A stretch of DNA of 64,000 bases from the IMG/VR virus record IMGVR_UViG_3300046820_001062, positions 59,731 through 123,730 of that record; one strand, written 5' to 3'. A model generated the notes under the pieces. It saw only the letters and a program-made list of their open reading frames with translations. It had not been told where the DNA came from and did not search any database. Shown here one piece after another: positions 26,724 to 33,193 of the stretch. Source of the stretch: a virus. Numbering within the stretch: the first letter of the stretch is position 1; each line of letters starts with the position of its first letter. The position numbers and the translations under genes were made by a program.

Positions 26724-27035
26724 TTATTTATTAATACTCTGTCTAATTAAATCTTCTTCTTCCTGTGATGTTACAGCAAGCCAAAATCCTTTTGGACATG
26801 CTGATGATAAAGATCTTGTCTTTAACTTTAATGAACATCCACATTCAGAACAACATGGTTGTGTACCAATAACAGCACACTTGTCTCCTTTCAAATCAAT
26901 GTAAGGACACTTTACGCAAACTTCATTTCTTGAGAATGCAATCTCTTCAATGTGTTCTTTCTTGAAAATGTTATTCTTAACACCTTCAAAAATCTTGTTG
27001 CGTTCTTTCCAGATTTTAATTGTATTATTCAACAT
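26724..27035 (-). CDS. zinc-ribbon protein
   Basis: The 103-aa product has a helical N-terminus and a Cys cluster: CVKCPYIDLKGDKC, then CCSECGCSLKLKTRS and ACPKGFW. This gives two or more zinc knuckles of the CxxC type. It overlaps the IHF-like gene by 11 nt. Similar small zinc ribbons follow the IHF-like gene in phages of this group as far as I recall. A DNA- or RNA-binding cofactor is likely; no partner can be named. Confidence 0.65.
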   Translation of the reverse strand: MLNNTIKIWKERNKIFEGVKNNIFKKEHIEEIAFSRNEVCVKCPYIDLKGDKCAVIGTQPCCSECGCSLKLKTRSLSSACPKGFWLAVTSQEEEDLIRQSINK

Positions 27036-27408
27036 TGTCTAAATAGTTTTCTTTTAGTTTAATTACTTCTTTTTTTCTCTGTTGTTCTTGATCCATCTTT
27101 TCTAATATTGCTGTGTATTTTTCAATATCAGCTTTTACCTGTAAAGATGTCTCATACATTCTGATTGACTCAGAAGGATCTATCTTATTTAAAAAAGCAG
27201 TGTACTTTTCTAGTTTCTTCTCAACACGCTTTCTCATAAGCACAAAAGTTCCCATGTTGGGAACATTGACAGATGGTGAAGACACTGCACTTAATTTCTT
27301 TTGTGTGGTTCTATAAAAGAACGCTACTACATCATCTACTACAAGATGATCTAGCCCCAATGACTCTGCTGTCTTTTTGGTAATTTCCTTACGCTTTGTT
27401 GGATTCAA
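27025..27408 (-). CDS. IHF/HU-like DNA-bending protein
   Basis: The 127-aa product has the HU/IHF layout: helix 1-2 (KRKEITKKTAESLGL, VDDVVAFFYRTTQKKLS), then beta strands with SVNVPNMGTFVLMRKR, which takes the place of the family signature around the DNA-binding arm. An extra helical C-terminal extension of about 55 residues follows. A single-copy IHF-like gene is a hallmark of crAss-like genomes. The product likely bends phage DNA in replication, transcription or packaging. It overlaps both neighbours (20 nt with the wHTH gene, 11 nt with the zinc-ribbon gene). Confidence 0.85.
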   Translation of the reverse strand: MNPTKRKEITKKTAESLGLDHLVVDDVVAFFYRTTQKKLSAVSSPSVNVPNMGTFVLMRKRVEKKLEKYTAFLNKIDPSESIRMYETSLQVKADIEKYTAILEKMDQEQQRKKEVIKLKENYLDNVE

Positions 27409-27784
27409 GTGCTAATATGTTATAGTCTAACAATACATTTCCTTTGCCATAAATGTTTAGTGATGGAGCCAATTGTATTTGTCTCTTTCCATCATTAATC
27501 TTTTGTACAATACCACGCTTTTCTAGCTTGGCCATTCTGTTACGCACGTTTTGTGCACGCACAGAAAACTCTTCCATTTCAATGTTCTTGTACAATCTTT
27601 TGGCAGCAGCATTACAGAACTTACCTAACTCAATAGGACCCCATAATGCAAGTAGTGTTAACAGTTCAATATCAGATGGTATTAAATGTTCTTTTTTGAA
27701 GAATATTAATTCTGTAATGATCTGATATTTAACCAATTCATAAGAGCTAACTCTAATCTTTTTTTGAACTCTGTTTACTTCCAT
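27389..27784 (-). CDS. winged helix-turn-helix protein partnered with the IHF-like gene
   Basis: The 131-aa product has an N-terminal helical region (VSSYELVKYQIITELIFFKK), then a helix-turn-helix and wing. The wing is suggested by VRNRMAKLEKRGIVQKINDGKRQ, which is a recognition helix followed by a Lys/Gln beta wing. It overlaps the IHF-like gene. The most likely role is a DNA-binding regulator of the late block. No specific family is named. Confidence 0.7.
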   Translation of the reverse strand: MEVNRVQKKIRVSSYELVKYQIITELIFFKKEHLIPSDIELLTLLALWGPIELGKFCNAAAKRLYKNIEMEEFSVRAQNVRNRMAKLEKRGIVQKINDGKRQIQLAPSLNIYGKGNVLLDYNILALESNKA

Positions 27785-27961
27785 GGTTTTTTAATTTTTT
27801 AATTATTGTACCAATCACTCAGGAATTTCACCTGAACTACTCTCTCAACTTAGAACTGCGATTCTTTTGTTGATCTGTTCCACCAAACAGAATGAGTAAT
27901 GCTTTTTCTACGCTTACATCAGTGTGGTACTGGCGACTCCTGCATGGCATGCACCTTTTGT
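27785..27961 (-). other. noncoding stretch between tRNA-Met and the wHTH gene
   Basis: No credible ORF is present. A short inverted repeat TGCATGCCATGCA (about 27,941-27,953) and a hairpin-like segment at about 27,819-27,837 (CTCAGG...CCTGAA) are seen. It may be a leader or a second small structured RNA; nothing firm can be said. Confidence 0.4.
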
Positions 27962-28034
27962 TGCGGGGGTAGGATTTGAACCTACGTTGTTTGGCTTATG
28001 AGACCAAGCTGGGACCTACTCCAGTCTACCCCGC
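27962..28034 (-). tRNA. tRNA-Met (CAT)
   Basis: The minus strand folds as a cloverleaf. The acceptor GCGGGG pairs with CCCCGC (one mismatch at pair 7). The anticodon loop CTCATAA gives CAT between TTGGT and GCCAA, and the T arm is GTAGG-TTCAAAT-CCTAC. No CCA is encoded. CAT could also be read as an Ile2 tRNA after lysidine modification. Confidence 0.85.
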
Positions 28035-28041
28035 CAAACCT

Positions 28042-28296
28042 TTAATCCAGAATATTCTGAATCTTTGAAATGGTCTTCTGAGTACTACTAAGAACCTTCT
28101 TAGTGCGATCAGCTTCAGCCATCAAATCATTGATTTGATTATTGACCATGTCAATATGTTTTACTTGTTCTTCTTCTAAAGATTGTAAACTAGTCAATGT
28201 AGTTACAAATCCTGCAAGGATAGCGTCTTTTCTTTCTTGAAATGATCTAGATGAACTTGACGTACCTGTAAACTTGCTAATGATGGTTTTTAACAT
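28042..28296 (-). CDS. small coiled-coil protein
   Basis: The 84-aa product has a short basic/Ser-rich start (FTGTSSSSRSFQERK) and a long amphipathic coil with LQSLEEEQVKHIDMVNNQI and heptad-like Leu/Ile spacing to the end (TISKIQNILD). No enzyme motif or membrane segment is visible. It is located between tRNA-Met and the GroES-like gene, with an 18-nt gap to the latter. An oligomeric accessory protein is likely; the function is unknown. Confidence 0.65.
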   Translation of the reverse strand: MLKTIISKFTGTSSSSRSFQERKDAILAGFVTTLTSLQSLEEEQVKHIDMVNNQINDLMAEADRTKKVLSSTQKTISKIQNILD

Positions 28297-28313
28297 AGTA
28301 ATAAGTTTTAAGG

Positions 28314-28601
28314 TTACCAGATAATTGCAATATCTCTTTCTGCAATCATTAATTTTAAATCTTCTCCAATAGAAACTACTCCAGCATTCTGAAGTGAATA
28401 TGTTTCTACAAATACTTTGTCTCCTGCTGCAACAAGAGTAACCTCATCACCCACAGCAAATACTTCTAATGCTGTCCATTTTGCCATCATTTCAGCTTCC
28501 ATTGCTGCTTCAGCTTCAGGTGATAACAACACCTTTGATTCTGGTTTTTTTGGTTTAGTAAGTAACACCCTTGTTCCTACTAGTTTTTTAAATTCTGCCA
28601 T
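28314..28601 (-). CDS. GroES-like cochaperonin
   Basis: The 95-aa product follows the Cpn10 layout. A starting strand GTRVLLTKPKKPESK is followed by a flexible segment of about 20 residues where the mobile loop would be. The sequence then runs VFAVGDEVTLVAAGDKVFVE (roof and barrel) and ends with LKLMIAERDIAIIW, which fits the final GroES strand (LIMSESDILAIVE in the bacterial protein). T4 gp31 shows that phages use their own cochaperonin to fit host GroEL to the capsid protein. No GroEL-like gene lies in the window, so host GroEL would be the partner. The match is in layout, not high identity. Confidence 0.7.
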   Translation of the reverse strand: MAEFKKLVGTRVLLTKPKKPESKVLLSPEAEAAMEAEMMAKWTALEVFAVGDEVTLVAAGDKVFVETYSLQNAGVVSIGEDLKLMIAERDIAIIW

Positions 28602-28631
28602 TGTTTATATTTATTTGGTTATTAAAATTTG

Positions 28632-28704
28632 AGCCTTCTGTAGGAGTTGAACCCACAACCTGCTGAGTACAAATCAGCTGCTCTACCAATTGAGCTAAGA
28701 AGGC
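28632..28704 (-). tRNA. tRNA-Thr (TGT)
   Basis: The minus strand has acceptor GCCTTCT with AGAAGGC, D stem GCTC/GAGC, an anticodon loop TTTGTAC (anticodon TGT) closed by GCTGA/TCAGC, and a T arm with GGTTCAACTCC. All stems pair. CCA is not encoded. Confidence 0.93.
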
Positions 28705-28709
28705 TTTTG

Positions 28710-28783
28710 TGATCCCACTAGGATTTGAACCTAGAACCTACAGCTTAGAAGGCTGTTGCTCTATCCAATTGAGCTATGAGACC
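28710..28783 (-). tRNA. tRNA-Arg (TCT)
   Basis: The minus strand has acceptor GGTCTCA with TGGGATC (two G-T pairs), D stem GCTC/GAGC, the anticodon loop CTTCTAA (anticodon TCT) closed by ACAGC/GCTGT, and a T loop TTCAAAT. It decodes AGA, a frequent Arg codon in this AT-rich genome. Confidence 0.93.
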
Positions 28784-29143
28784 TCATTGTAATTGATTTG
28801 TTGTTTGGTGGGACTACTGAATACCCACAAGTCCAACACACGCCCCTTTTCACCCATAGCCCAAGCAGATGATCAGTCAGCTTGTTAATGACTAGCTGGA
28901 TTGACTACCAGCACCTGCTGCGGAGATCAGATAGTATATGTCTTCACAGGACCTCAGAGCTTATTGGTTACGCAACCTTTAAGATGAGTGGTTTTAACTC
29001 ACGTGCTTGACAGCGTCCCCCTCAAAACTTTTCAGTATTGGAAAAACCACATTAACCCCTCTCAAGAGTTTTTTCTGTCACAAACACAAATCAAATGTCA
29101 AAGAACAATGCAAGTTAGTTTAAACTTGCAAGGTTTAGTTTTT
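28784..29143 (-). other. 360-nt noncoding stretch, possible structured RNA
   Basis: No ORF is convincing. In the minus-strand RNA GGGAC (29,019-29,015) can pair with GUCCC (28,814-28,810), extended by GG/CC, closing a domain of about 215 nt. Its 3' end reads GUCCCACCA. Inside, 28,864-28,921 holds GCAG...CUGC and several smaller complementary stretches. This looks more structured than normal spacer. It lies beside the tRNA genes and downstream of the first late gene, so it could be a stable RNA processed with them. No known RNA family is recognised. Confidence 0.4.
29109..29130 (-). terminator. hairpin after the 73-aa late gene
   Basis: TGCAAGTT and AACTTGCA form a perfect 8-bp stem with a 6-nt loop, 14 nt past the stop at 29,144. 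On the minus strand it is followed by a T-rich stretch (TTGTTCTTTG), so it may be a weak terminator or RNA-processing signal. Confidence 0.5.
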
Positions 29144-29365
29144 TTACTCTGAAGTCTCAGCTCCACCTGGTCCGTCAGTTGCCTCCGCATTGTCAGGGCT
29201 TGTCATGTTAGCTATCATAATGGTAGCTTGAATACGCTTAGCTTCCTCTTGTACAGCCTTAGACTGTAGTTCAGCAAGCTCAGCACGTAGAGCAGCAAGT
29301 TCAATCTGGCTTTTATACCATGAAATCACTTCCTCTCTTGTTGGTTCTTTGGTTTCTTCTGCCAT
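29144..29365 (-). CDS. first gene of the late block, small coiled-coil protein
   Basis: The 73-aa product has a helix with Leu/Ala heptads (ELAALRAELAELQSKAVQEE) and an acidic, Gly-rich, probably disordered C-terminus (DNAEATDGPGGAETSE). It is the gene nearest the leftward promoter at 29,407-29,438 and should be among the first late products. There is no membrane segment or known motif. A small oligomeric regulator or assembly protein is possible. Confidence 0.65.
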   Translation of the reverse strand: MAEETKEPTREEVISWYKSQIELAALRAELAELQSKAVQEEAKRIQATIMIANMTSPDNAEATDGPGGAETSE

Positions 29366-29406
29366 GTTTTTAATTTTTAAAGTTTATTTTAATAGTAACC
29401 TCACTA

Positions 29407-29438
29407 CAAATATACTCCAAAAGTTTAACTTTTACAAA
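29407..29438 (-). promoter_or_regulatory. main leftward promoter of the late block
   Basis: The minus strand reads TTTG (29,438-29,435), 20 nt, then TATATTTG (29,414-29,407), an exact match to the Bacteroidota pattern TTTG-N19/20-TAnnTTTG. It is 42 nt upstream of the start at 29,365 and drives the tRNA and structural block. Confidence 0.75.
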
Positions 29439-29454
29439 TTTTTTATTATTTTTG
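29424..29454 (+). promoter_or_regulatory. main rightward promoter, divergent from the late promoter
   Basis: TATTTTTG at 29,447-29,454 matches TAnnTTTG, with TTTA (29,424-29,427) 19 nt before it as a near -33 box. It precedes the gene at 29,474 and overlaps the leftward promoter region, so the two could compete. Confidence 0.65.
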
Positions 29455-29473
29455 TTGCATCCAAATTTAAATC

Positions 29474-29956
29474 ATGTATATAACAAGAGAAAAAGAGTGG
29501 GAAGCTATTGAGAAAGTTTGTAGTATTCTGGATAAGAATCCTACATTAACTCCAAAAGATGCTGTTGTTGCTATGGTTAGTCCTGATTATAGCGCAACTG
29601 CAGCTATGCATGTTGCTCATCATCTTAGTAAAGATGGTGAAATGCTAAATATCATACCTGTTGAGGTTCCTTTTCCAGATGAAGATTCTGAACCCTACAG
29701 AAGAACCTTTGTCAAAAGAACTACTTATGAGTTTTATCCTTACAAAACAGTCATTCTAGTTGAGGCAGGTATAATTACAGGAGGAAACTACAGATTTATG
29801 GTAGACCATCTTATAGATTTAGGATTTAACATTGTCACAGTTGCACTGTTTGAAAATAAAAACAGCCAGTTTAACTGTGACGTTGTTGGAGAATATTATG
29901 ACAGCAACGTTCAAGAATTAGAATTTTATTATGAGCGTTACAACAAACATTGGTGA
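29474..29956 (+). CDS. phosphoribosyltransferase-like protein
   Basis: The 160-aa product has an N-terminal helical part and a core that follows the PRTase fold: strand AVVAMVSPDYSATAAMHVA, then VILVEAGIITGGNYR in place of the PRPP-binding motif (usually VDDVITTGGT), then IVTVALFEN. The two acidic residues of the motif are changed to Glu-Ala. PRTases transfer the ribose 5-phosphate of PRPP to bases in nucleotide salvage; several relatives are regulators instead. It is the first rightward gene and overlaps the thioesterase gene by 26 nt. Catalysis is uncertain because of the altered motif. Confidence 0.55.
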   Translation: MYITREKEWEAIEKVCSILDKNPTLTPKDAVVAMVSPDYSATAAMHVAHHLSKDGEMLNIIPVEVPFPDEDSEPYRRTFVKRTTYEFYPYKTVILVEAGIITGGNYRFMVDHLIDLGFNIVTVALFENKNSQFNCDVVGEYYDSNVQELEFYYERYNKHW

Positions 29957-30371
29957 TATGGAAGGGATGCAATTGATTACAACCCACCCTATAAAAAAGT
30001 CAGACCTAGGATTTCATGGTAATCTTTTTGGGGGTAAACTCTTAGCTTGGATGGATGCAGCAGCAGCTGGTTACGCTATGGAAGTATGTGATACTCCACG
30101 CATGGTCACTGTTCTTATAGACAAATGTGTATTCAAAAAACCTGCAAAGGAGGGACAGCTTGTTAAAATTTATGGCAAAGTTATGCTTGTAGGAAATACT
30201 TCTGTAACATTGTACATGGAAGCAAGAGCACACAATGTGTATTCAGGGACACAATCTGTAATCTTACACACAAACATGAGGTTTGTAAGAATTGATGAAG
30301 CTGGTGATCCTCTTCCTATAGGAGATAGAACAAGAAATAAATATACTAATAATGGAGAAAGCAATCTTTAA
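29931..30371 (+). CDS. acyl-CoA thioesterase of the hotdog (YciA/BACH) family
   Basis: The 146-aa product carries the family signature HGNLFGGKLLAWMDAAAAGY (residues 29-48), where D42 is the expected catalytic residue. It goes on with DKCVFKKPAKEGQLVKIYGKV and ends with a hotdog-type beta sheet (TLYMEARAH). These enzymes hydrolyse acyl-CoA and are hexamers. It lies in the immediate-early unit after the PRTase-like gene, and the next gene starts within its end. A phage-encoded thioesterase would affect host lipid metabolism or acyl-CoA pools during infection; the substrate is unknown. Confidence 0.85.
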   Translation: MSVTTNIGDMEGMQLITTHPIKKSDLGFHGNLFGGKLLAWMDAAAAGYAMEVCDTPRMVTVLIDKCVFKKPAKEGQLVKIYGKVMLVGNTSVTLYMEARAHNVYSGTQSVILHTNMRFVRIDEAGDPLPIGDRTRNKYTNNGESNL

Positions 30372-30822
30372 ATTCAACGGTGGCCTAGGAGCATTATTAT
30401 GTTCCAAGTGTCGTGCAATCATTAAGACAGGGGCTACTATGTCTCAGTTTGAAAAAGACGCAATGATGGGTAAGCAAGAAATGTTACCCAAGTATTGTTT
30501 AACATGCCGAACAGGTGTCCAATATTCTCTTATGAGAGTGGAGGATGGTAAACTGTTTATGGCTAAGTCTATCAAATGGGTTAAGTGGAAAGAGAATGGT
30601 AGGTTTGATAAACTATATGCTAGGCCAAAAGTTGGTTATTCATGTATAGCAGATCCTGAGCTAGGTGAGGCATTTACATGGTTAACTACACAAGTGACAA
30701 GTATTGATAAGGTATCAGCTCATGAATTACGTTTCAAGACTAAGAACTCAACCTACATATTAAACAAAATAAAAGTTCAACCCTCAAAGACATTCATTCA
30801 TGACGATCCATTCCAAGATTAA
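30352..30822 (+). CDS. zinc-ribbon protein with second beta domain
   Basis: The 156-aa product starts with a zinc ribbon of two CxxC pairs (LLCSKCRAI, KYCLTC), with a typical phage lead FKFNGGLGALLC. The second part has beta segments (KSIKWVKWKEN, AHELRFKTKNSTYILNKIKV), which could be a fused small domain. The gene overlaps the thioesterase gene at its start and the membrane gene at its end, so translation is coupled. The family is not recognised by name. Confidence 0.6.
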   Translation: MEKAIFKFNGGLGALLCSKCRAIIKTGATMSQFEKDAMMGKQEMLPKYCLTCRTGVQYSLMRVEDGKLFMAKSIKWVKWKENGRFDKLYARPKVGYSCIADPELGEAFTWLTTQVTSIDKVSAHELRFKTKNSTYILNKIKVQPSKTFIHDDPFQD

Positions 30823-31069
30823 ATTATTACTAACAGGTGTACTTCAAGTTTACTTTGTTGCTATAAACACATGCTTCTTAGCTAAAGAGATTTATTTGGG
30901 TGTGGCTTTTGCAGCATTTGCAATTTCCATGGTCTGGTCCTATAACATTAAAAAAATTGTGTTTGGAACTTTCTCAGATAGAGTATATTATTCAATTGGT
31001 GCAACCATTGGTAGTCTACTTGGGTTATACACAAGTTCCTTTTTTACAGATTTTTTTAGTAAATTGTAG
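30800..31069 (+). CDS. small integral membrane protein
   Basis: The 89-aa product has three hydrophobic segments: KLLLTGVLQVYFVAI, LGVAFAAFAISMVW and SIGATIGSLLGLYTSSFF. No signal cleavage site is seen. It belongs to the early unit and may act on the host envelope, for example in superinfection exclusion; this is only inferred from class and place. Confidence 0.65.
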   Translation: MTIHSKIKLLLTGVLQVYFVAINTCFLAKEIYLGVAFAAFAISMVWSYNIKKIVFGTFSDRVYYSIGATIGSLLGLYTSSFFTDFFSKL

Positions 31070-31089
31070 TGTAACCATAACCCACTTAT

Positions 31090-31737
31090 ATGAGAGAGCC
31101 TAATAGACCACGTAAAAACGAAATCAAGTACCAAGTAGAGTTAAACGCAGAACAGAAGGAAGCAAAAAGGCTAATCATAGATAATCAAATTGTAATTGTA
31201 ACAGGAAGAGCAGGATCAGGGAAATCCCTTGTGTCTGCTGTAACAGCATTGGACTTCTTATTTAAGAAGCAGTGTGATAAGATCTATGTTACTCGTGCTA
31301 CAATTGAAGTTGGTAATTCTTTAGGATTCCTACCAGGTTCTCTAGATGAGAAGTTTAATCCTTACTTAGAAGCATTCATGGAGAATCTAACCAAATGCTA
31401 CGATAGCGTAAAGGTTGGAGACATGATCAAGGATCAGAAGATAGTTGCTTATCCTGTACAGTTTATTAGAGGAAAGACTATTGATGATGTTCTTGTAGTA
31501 GAAGAAGCTCAAAACTTATCTAAAGCACAGATGTTAGCTATTCTGACAAGGCTTGGTAAGTTTGGTAAGATTATCATCAACGGTGATAATGAGCAGAAAG
31601 ATATCAAGGACGAATACAATGGCTTAAGTTATGCCATAGAACTCAGCAAGAAGATTGATGAGATCAAATGGATCAAGCTTAAGGAAAATCACAGAAGTGA
31701 TGTAGTAGGAAAGATATTGGATTACGAATATAAATAA
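31090..31737 (+). CDS. phoH: PhoH-like ATPase
   Basis: The 215-aa product has Walker A GRAGSGKS (residues 39-46) and Walker B VLVVEEAQN near residue 135. The PhoH-type links VTRATIEVGNSLGFLPGS and FIRGKTIDD and the later ENHRSD motif are also present. PhoH proteins are NTPases with RNA-helicase-like traits that are common in phages. It is shorter than host PhoH because it lacks the N-terminal PIN/KH parts. It follows the membrane gene with a short gap in the early unit. The substrate in phages is not known. Confidence 0.88.
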   Translation: MREPNRPRKNEIKYQVELNAEQKEAKRLIIDNQIVIVTGRAGSGKSLVSAVTALDFLFKKQCDKIYVTRATIEVGNSLGFLPGSLDEKFNPYLEAFMENLTKCYDSVKVGDMIKDQKIVAYPVQFIRGKTIDDVLVVEEAQNLSKAQMLAILTRLGKFGKIIINGDNEQKDIKDEYNGLSYAIELSKKIDEIKWIKLKENHRSDVVGKILDYEYK

Positions 31738-31742
31738 TAATT

Positions 31743-31946
31743 ATGGTTATAAACAATCAATTTGAACTTGGGTCTATTGTCTATTTGAAGACAGACCTTT
31801 TGCAATTGCCACGCATCATTACTGGAATCCAGGTATGTGCAGATGGTGGCATGCTCTACAAATGTGCTCAAGGTCAAGAAGTTGATTGGCATTATGAAGT
31901 AGAACTCTCAGAGAATGTAGATATAGTTCTCAAAACTTCCAATTAA
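31743..31946 (+). CDS. small beta-rich protein
   Basis: The 67-aa product (MVINNQFELGSIVYLKTDLL) reads like an SH3/Tudor-like barrel with strands LPRIITGIQV, GGMLYKCAQG and DWHYEVELSE. It ends the early unit, 5 nt after PhoH, and a bidirectional terminator follows. A regulator of PhoH or of host processes would fit; unknown. Confidence 0.55.
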   Translation: MVINNQFELGSIVYLKTDLLQLPRIITGIQVCADGGMLYKCAQGQEVDWHYEVELSENVDIVLKTSN

Positions 31947-31949
31947 AAA

Positions 31950-31979
31950 GAAACCCAGGTTATTAGCCTGGGTTTTTTA
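31950..31979 (+). terminator. bidirectional terminator between converging units
   Basis: AAACCCAGG and CCTGGGTTT form a perfect 9-bp stem with a 7-nt loop and a run of T after it; A-rich sequence precedes it, so it can also end the leftward gene at 31,999-32,400. Confidence 0.9.
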
Positions 31980-31998
31980 TTTGGGGTTAATCTTTCTT

Positions 31999-32400
31999 TT
32001 AGTCAAGTATCAAATTGACACCAGCGTTTTGAATTGTTCCAACAAAACTTTTTACAATAAAAAGCTCATCTCCTACAAATTTAAACTGAACTATTGAACC
32101 AAGAGTTTCATTCAAGCTCTTTAAGAAACTTGCTTTTGTGAAACGCTTGCCTGTGTAGAACCACCCCAAAGCAACAGGAAGGTAGGTATCTAACTCTAAA
32201 TTTCTTGCAGTAAACAATACTTGATAAGTATCAGTATCTGCAAAGGTCTCTGTATTGTTTAAGAAAACATACTCAACAGGAACCTTACAATCTACCCCAG
32301 GGATAATAGGAGTACTCTTACCACTTCTAGGTTTTGAACCTTGTATAGGACTTCCTAATACAGGTTTGCCATTTTTTGTAAATGCATAATAATTTGCCAT
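31999..32400 (-). CDS. lone leftward gene of unknown role
   Basis: The 133-aa product (MANYYAFTKNGKPVLGSPIQ) has a short basic lead, beta segments (VFLNNTETFADTDTYQVLFTA) and a helical mid part. It converges with the early unit on a shared terminator and is preceded by the 58-nt palindrome at 32,460-32,517. Codon use is ordinary. The isolated position and inverted orientation suggest separate control. A virion or surface protein is possible from its beta-rich nature. Confidence 0.65.
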   Translation of the reverse strand: MANYYAFTKNGKPVLGSPIQGSKPRSGKSTPIIPGVDCKVPVEYVFLNNTETFADTDTYQVLFTARNLELDTYLPVALGWFYTGKRFTKASFLKSLNETLGSIVQFKFVGDELFIVKSFVGTIQNAGVNLILD

Positions 32401-32663
32401 AGTATATATTTTTTAATATTGAACAATCTTACATATACAATATAGGAAATTCTGCTGACTTTATCGCTCACATGTGTAACAAATGTAGATCAAATTTGTG
32501 ACAATCTGAGCGATAAACAGTTTGCCCTTGAGCTATAAATGTGTCTACTGGAACTTGCCCCCATGTGTGTAGTAGAGAGGGTGTACCCCCTACAGCAACA
32601 TCCCCCCGCCACTCACGCCAACACCTATACCCCCATGTGATTCAGCACAATAAAATTTAGCTT
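32401..32663 (+). other. 263-nt noncoding control region
   Basis: It separates the lone leftward gene from a rightward set of small genes. It holds the long palindrome at 32,460-32,517, a direct repeat CCCCCATGTG (near 32,558 and 32,630), and a weak GTAG...CTAC stem between them. No ORF or clear promoter box is seen. Confidence 0.5.
32460..32517. repeat. 58-nt near-perfect palindrome
   Basis: TTTATCGCTCA (32,460-32,470) is a perfect inverse of TGAGCGATAAA (32,507-32,517). The inner arms GTAACAAAT (32,476-32,484) and ATTTGTGAC (32,494-32,502) pair with one mismatch, with a 9-nt centre. It can form one long hairpin on either strand or bind a dimeric protein. It is not followed by a T run, so it is not a typical terminator. 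Confidence 0.8.
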
Positions 32664-32765
32664 ATGTATCATTGGTATTTAATTTCTGGACATCAAATCC
32701 TTGCTAAGTCTCTCAGAGAAGCTTACAAGTACTTCATGGAGTACTGCAAGGAAGACAGACACTGA
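32664..32765 (+). CDS. 33-aa small protein
   Basis: MYHWYLISGHQILAKSLREA starts after the A/T-rich leader TAAAATTTAGCTT; the rest is a helix (YKYFMEYCKEDRH). The reading frame is short and the call rests on natural-looking sequence and leader. A hairpin follows it at 32,788-32,826. Confidence 0.4.
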   Translation: MYHWYLISGHQILAKSLREAYKYFMEYCKEDRH

Positions 32766-32787
32766 GAAGTGTCACCAGAGCAGGACC

Positions 32788-32826
32788 ACACAGAGATATT
32801 CTAACAAAGAGTGTCTCTGTGTTTTA
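32788..32826 (+). terminator. hairpin with T-rich tail after the 33-aa gene
   Basis: ACACAGAGA and TCTCTGTGT form a 9-bp stem with a 17-nt loop followed by TTTATT. The long loop lowers confidence. Confidence 0.5.
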
Positions 32827-32901
32827 TTATATAAGCCTCTGATACAACAGCTAAACCCCTTACTCAATCAGTATTTATTAATCACTCTAAATAACAATCA
32901 A

Positions 32902-33129
32902 ATGAAGAATCTAAAAAGAATGGTACTACCTGTACAAATCATTGCTTGGCTATGCTTACCAATGATTATGGTCACAATCATCACAGCTGTGTTTGCTGGA
33001 TGTATCTCTATGTTAACATCACTGACTTTCCATGATGTTACTCACTCTACACCTATGTGGGTGTTCAATGTCATTGTAGGCATTGGCTCTGCTATTAGTG
33101 TAGGCTCTTGGTTGTGGGATGAGAAATAA
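32902..33129 (+). CDS. small membrane protein
   Basis: The 75-aa product starts at ATG 32,902 (MKNLKRMVLPVQIIAWLCLP). It has two hydrophobic segments (QIIAWLCLPMIMVTIITAVF and FNVIVGIGSAISVGSW). A longer frame to 32,701 is open but its N-terminal part looks like noise, and the A-rich leader AATAACAATCAA before 32,902 fits other starts. Function unknown. Confidence 0.6.
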   Translation: MKNLKRMVLPVQIIAWLCLPMIMVTIITAVFAGCISMLTSLTFHDVTHSTPMWVFNVIVGIGSAISVGSWLWDEK

Positions 33130-33193
33130 TCTCCCACAACCTTCAACAACTGTAATCCCTTTATTAATCAATAACAATTTAAATTAAACAATC

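Noticed and set aside
32701-32901. N-terminal extension of the membrane gene at 32,902
   Set aside because: The frame is open, but the translated part crosses a hairpin and another small gene and lacks any natural composition; the ATG at 32,902 follows a typical A-rich leader.
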